A stretch of 6,085 bases of DNA, taken from assembly GCA_012521315.1 (NCBI GenBank), contig JAAYMP010000203.1, positions 1 to 6,085 on the forward strand. The letters are read 5' to 3'. Under the pieces are notes generated by a model that made no database searches, was not told the origin of the DNA, and worked only from the letters and a program-made list of their open reading frames with translations. This document shows, one piece after another, positions 5,419-6,085 of this stretch; within the stretch, counting starts at the first letter, position 1; each line of letters begins with the position of its first letter. A program made the position numbers and the translations under genes. This stretch comes from Bacillota bacterium. GTDB taxonomy: Bacteria; Bacillota; UBA4882; UBA10575.

Positions 5419-5592
5419 GCCGGATTGTTGGCAGCCAGACTTCATTGAATTGACTCGCGGCATTAGGAGCAAGGAGGGCAAGGCGCGAGGGAGGATGGAG
5501 CGCAGATAATACTGCCTGTATATCGAGCACCACCCGGACCGAGCAACGCAGCCATCCGCCGCTCATCATGCCGCCTGCCAACAATCCGGCAA
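5417..5592. repeat. 176-bp imperfect palindrome with 18-bp perfect ends
   Basis: The ends 5417-5434 and 5575-5592 are perfect 18-bp inverted repeats (TTGCCGGATTGTTGGCAG). Inside, further complementary blocks continue in order: GCGGCAT 5457-5463 with ATGCCGC 5568-5574, GAGC 5467-5470 with GCTC 5561-5564, GGATGG 5493-5498 with CCATCC 5552-5557, and a tip in which GAT-A-ATAC (5505-5512) faces GTAT-ATC (5518-5524). The left arm has 22 extra bases (5435-5456) absent from the right arm, which explains why the tip is about 11 bp off-centre. It encodes no transposase. The form fits a MITE or REP-like dispersed palindrome, or a long hairpin RNA. Confidence 0.75.
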
Positions 5593-5639
5593 AAACATTA
5601 CACCAAATACGTCAAGAAATTCACCGGAAGAAGAAAACC

Positions 5640-5655
5640 ATTCGGTCCCGGCTGA
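5640..5655. repeat. Outer 16-bp inverted repeat, right arm
   Basis: ATTCGGTCCCGGCTGA is the exact reverse complement of 5220-5235. It starts 10 bp beyond the transglycosylase stop codon, in its 3' untranslated region. It lacks the T-run expected of a standard terminator. Confidence 0.9.
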
Positions 5656-5665
5656 GAGCTTTACC

Positions 5666-6085
5666 TCATTCACGATGATTATATAAATACCGGTACACAC
5701 TATACGTCCGCATAATCTTCGCCACATACCGCCTGGTCTCCAGATAAGGGATGCTATGGAGATCATTGACCCGGCCGCTCCAGGCCCCGGCGGCAAGCCA
5801 GGCTTTGACCTTCTCGCTGCCCGCGTTATAGGCCGCCAGGACCAAAACCCGGTCCCCGTTGAACTCCCGGAACAAATAACCCAAATACCAGACCCCAAGC
5901 GGAATATTAACCTCCGGCCGGTCCAGATCTTCCTCCCGAATCTGCAAGCCTTTCTGCGTGCCGACCCAAGCGGCCGTCTCCGGCATGATCTGCATCAACC
6001 CCCGGGCTCCCTTCGCCGACCGGGCTTTGGGATTAAACTTACTTTCCACATAGATCAAAGCGGCGACCAGTTGCGGATCGACCCC
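5666..6085 (-). CDS. SLT-type lytic transglycosylase, 5' partial
   Basis: The frame is open to the window edge, so the N-terminus (expected to hold a signal or membrane anchor) lies outside. The visible 139 residues are a soluble lytic transglycosylase catalytic domain, which cleaves peptidoglycan between MurNAc and GlcNAc and forms 1,6-anhydro-MurNAc outside the membrane. Seen: DPQLVAALIYVESKFNP with the catalytic Glu in YVES (bases 6044-6046), GARGLMQIMPETA, a conserved Asn-Ile-Gly-type helix (VNIPLGVWYL), AYNAG, and a C-terminal Tyr-rich helix ending RYLYNHRE. The TTG at 6056-6058 is an internal Leu, not a start. The stop is TGA at 5666-5668, with no strong terminator after it; the region beyond is repeat-rich. 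In many Clostridia such a gene sits downstream of coaE, which cannot be tested here. Confidence 0.93.
   Translation of the reverse strand, partial: GVDPQLVAALIYVESKFNPKARSAKGARGLMQIMPETAAWVGTQKGLQIREEDLDRPEVNIPLGVWYLGYLFREFNGDRVLVLAAYNAGSEKVKAWLAAGAWSGRVNDLHSIPYLETRRYVAKIMRTYSVYRYLYNHRE

Larger units (their letters stand above)
5133..5665. other. 533-bp repeat-dense intergenic region
   Basis: No convincing protein gene is present between the lytic transglycosylase stop and rimO. It contains two copies of a 62-bp direct repeat, an outer 16-bp inverted repeat pair, a 176-bp imperfect palindrome, an AT-rich segment (about 5260-5345) that may carry the rimO promoter, and one Spo0A-box-like heptamer. 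Base composition alternates between very GC-rich repeats and AT-rich linkers. I recognise no tRNA, rRNA or named riboswitch here. Confidence 0.8.

Noticed and set aside
5378..5584. Minus-strand 68-residue ORF inside the intergenic region
   Set aside because: It lies wholly in the palindrome and direct-repeat copy 2, has no good ribosome binding site, and its frame is explained by GC-rich inverted repeats.

Overview
The window reads as chromosomal DNA from an endospore-forming Firmicute, most likely a GC-rich Clostridia-type lineage. This rests on an alpha/beta-type small acid-soluble spore protein gene, strong AAAGGAGG-type ribosome binding sites, and a rimO-pgsA gene pair of the kind common in Firmicutes. 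The genus cannot be fixed from sequence alone.

Layout, left to right. (1) 1-1188 (+): the 3' part of a PLP-dependent alpha-oxoamine synthase (BioF/KBL/serine palmitoyltransferase-like), cut by the window start. (2) 1202-1241: a strong hairpin with T-runs on both strands, serving two convergent genes. (3) 1264-1590 (-): a spore DNA-protecting SASP with an unusual Asn/Gln-rich tail. (4) 1591-1759: a short divergent promoter region. (5) 1760-3169 (+): a class V aminotransferase / cysteine desulfurase-like enzyme with a Cys-Phe-Cys active-site loop. (6) 3166-3690 (-): pgsA, which shares a TTAA stop tetranucleotide with the preceding convergent gene. (7) 3697-3744 (-): a possible 15-codon leader ORF. 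(8) 3762-5132 (-): rimO. (9) 5133-5665: a 533-bp non-coding stretch packed with repeats. (10) 5666-6085 (-): the C-terminal part of an SLT-type lytic transglycosylase, cut by the window end.

The minus-strand block SLT, rimO, pgsA is co-directional. Only rimO and pgsA are close enough (71 bp) to be a likely operon. RimO modifies ribosomal protein S12 and PgsA makes phosphatidylglycerol phosphate, so the pair is a conserved housekeeping neighbourhood, not a pathway. The two plus-strand PLP enzymes are separated by the SASP gene and have their own signals.

The part that ordinary genes do not explain is 5143-5655. It holds a 62-bp direct repeat (57/62 identical), a 176-bp imperfect palindrome with perfect 18-bp ends that abuts the second direct-repeat copy, and an outer perfect 16-bp inverted repeat. 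It looks like a small non-coding dispersed-repeat or MITE-like insertion complex, or a structured RNA region. I see no evidence of a complete novel defence or mobile system in the window.
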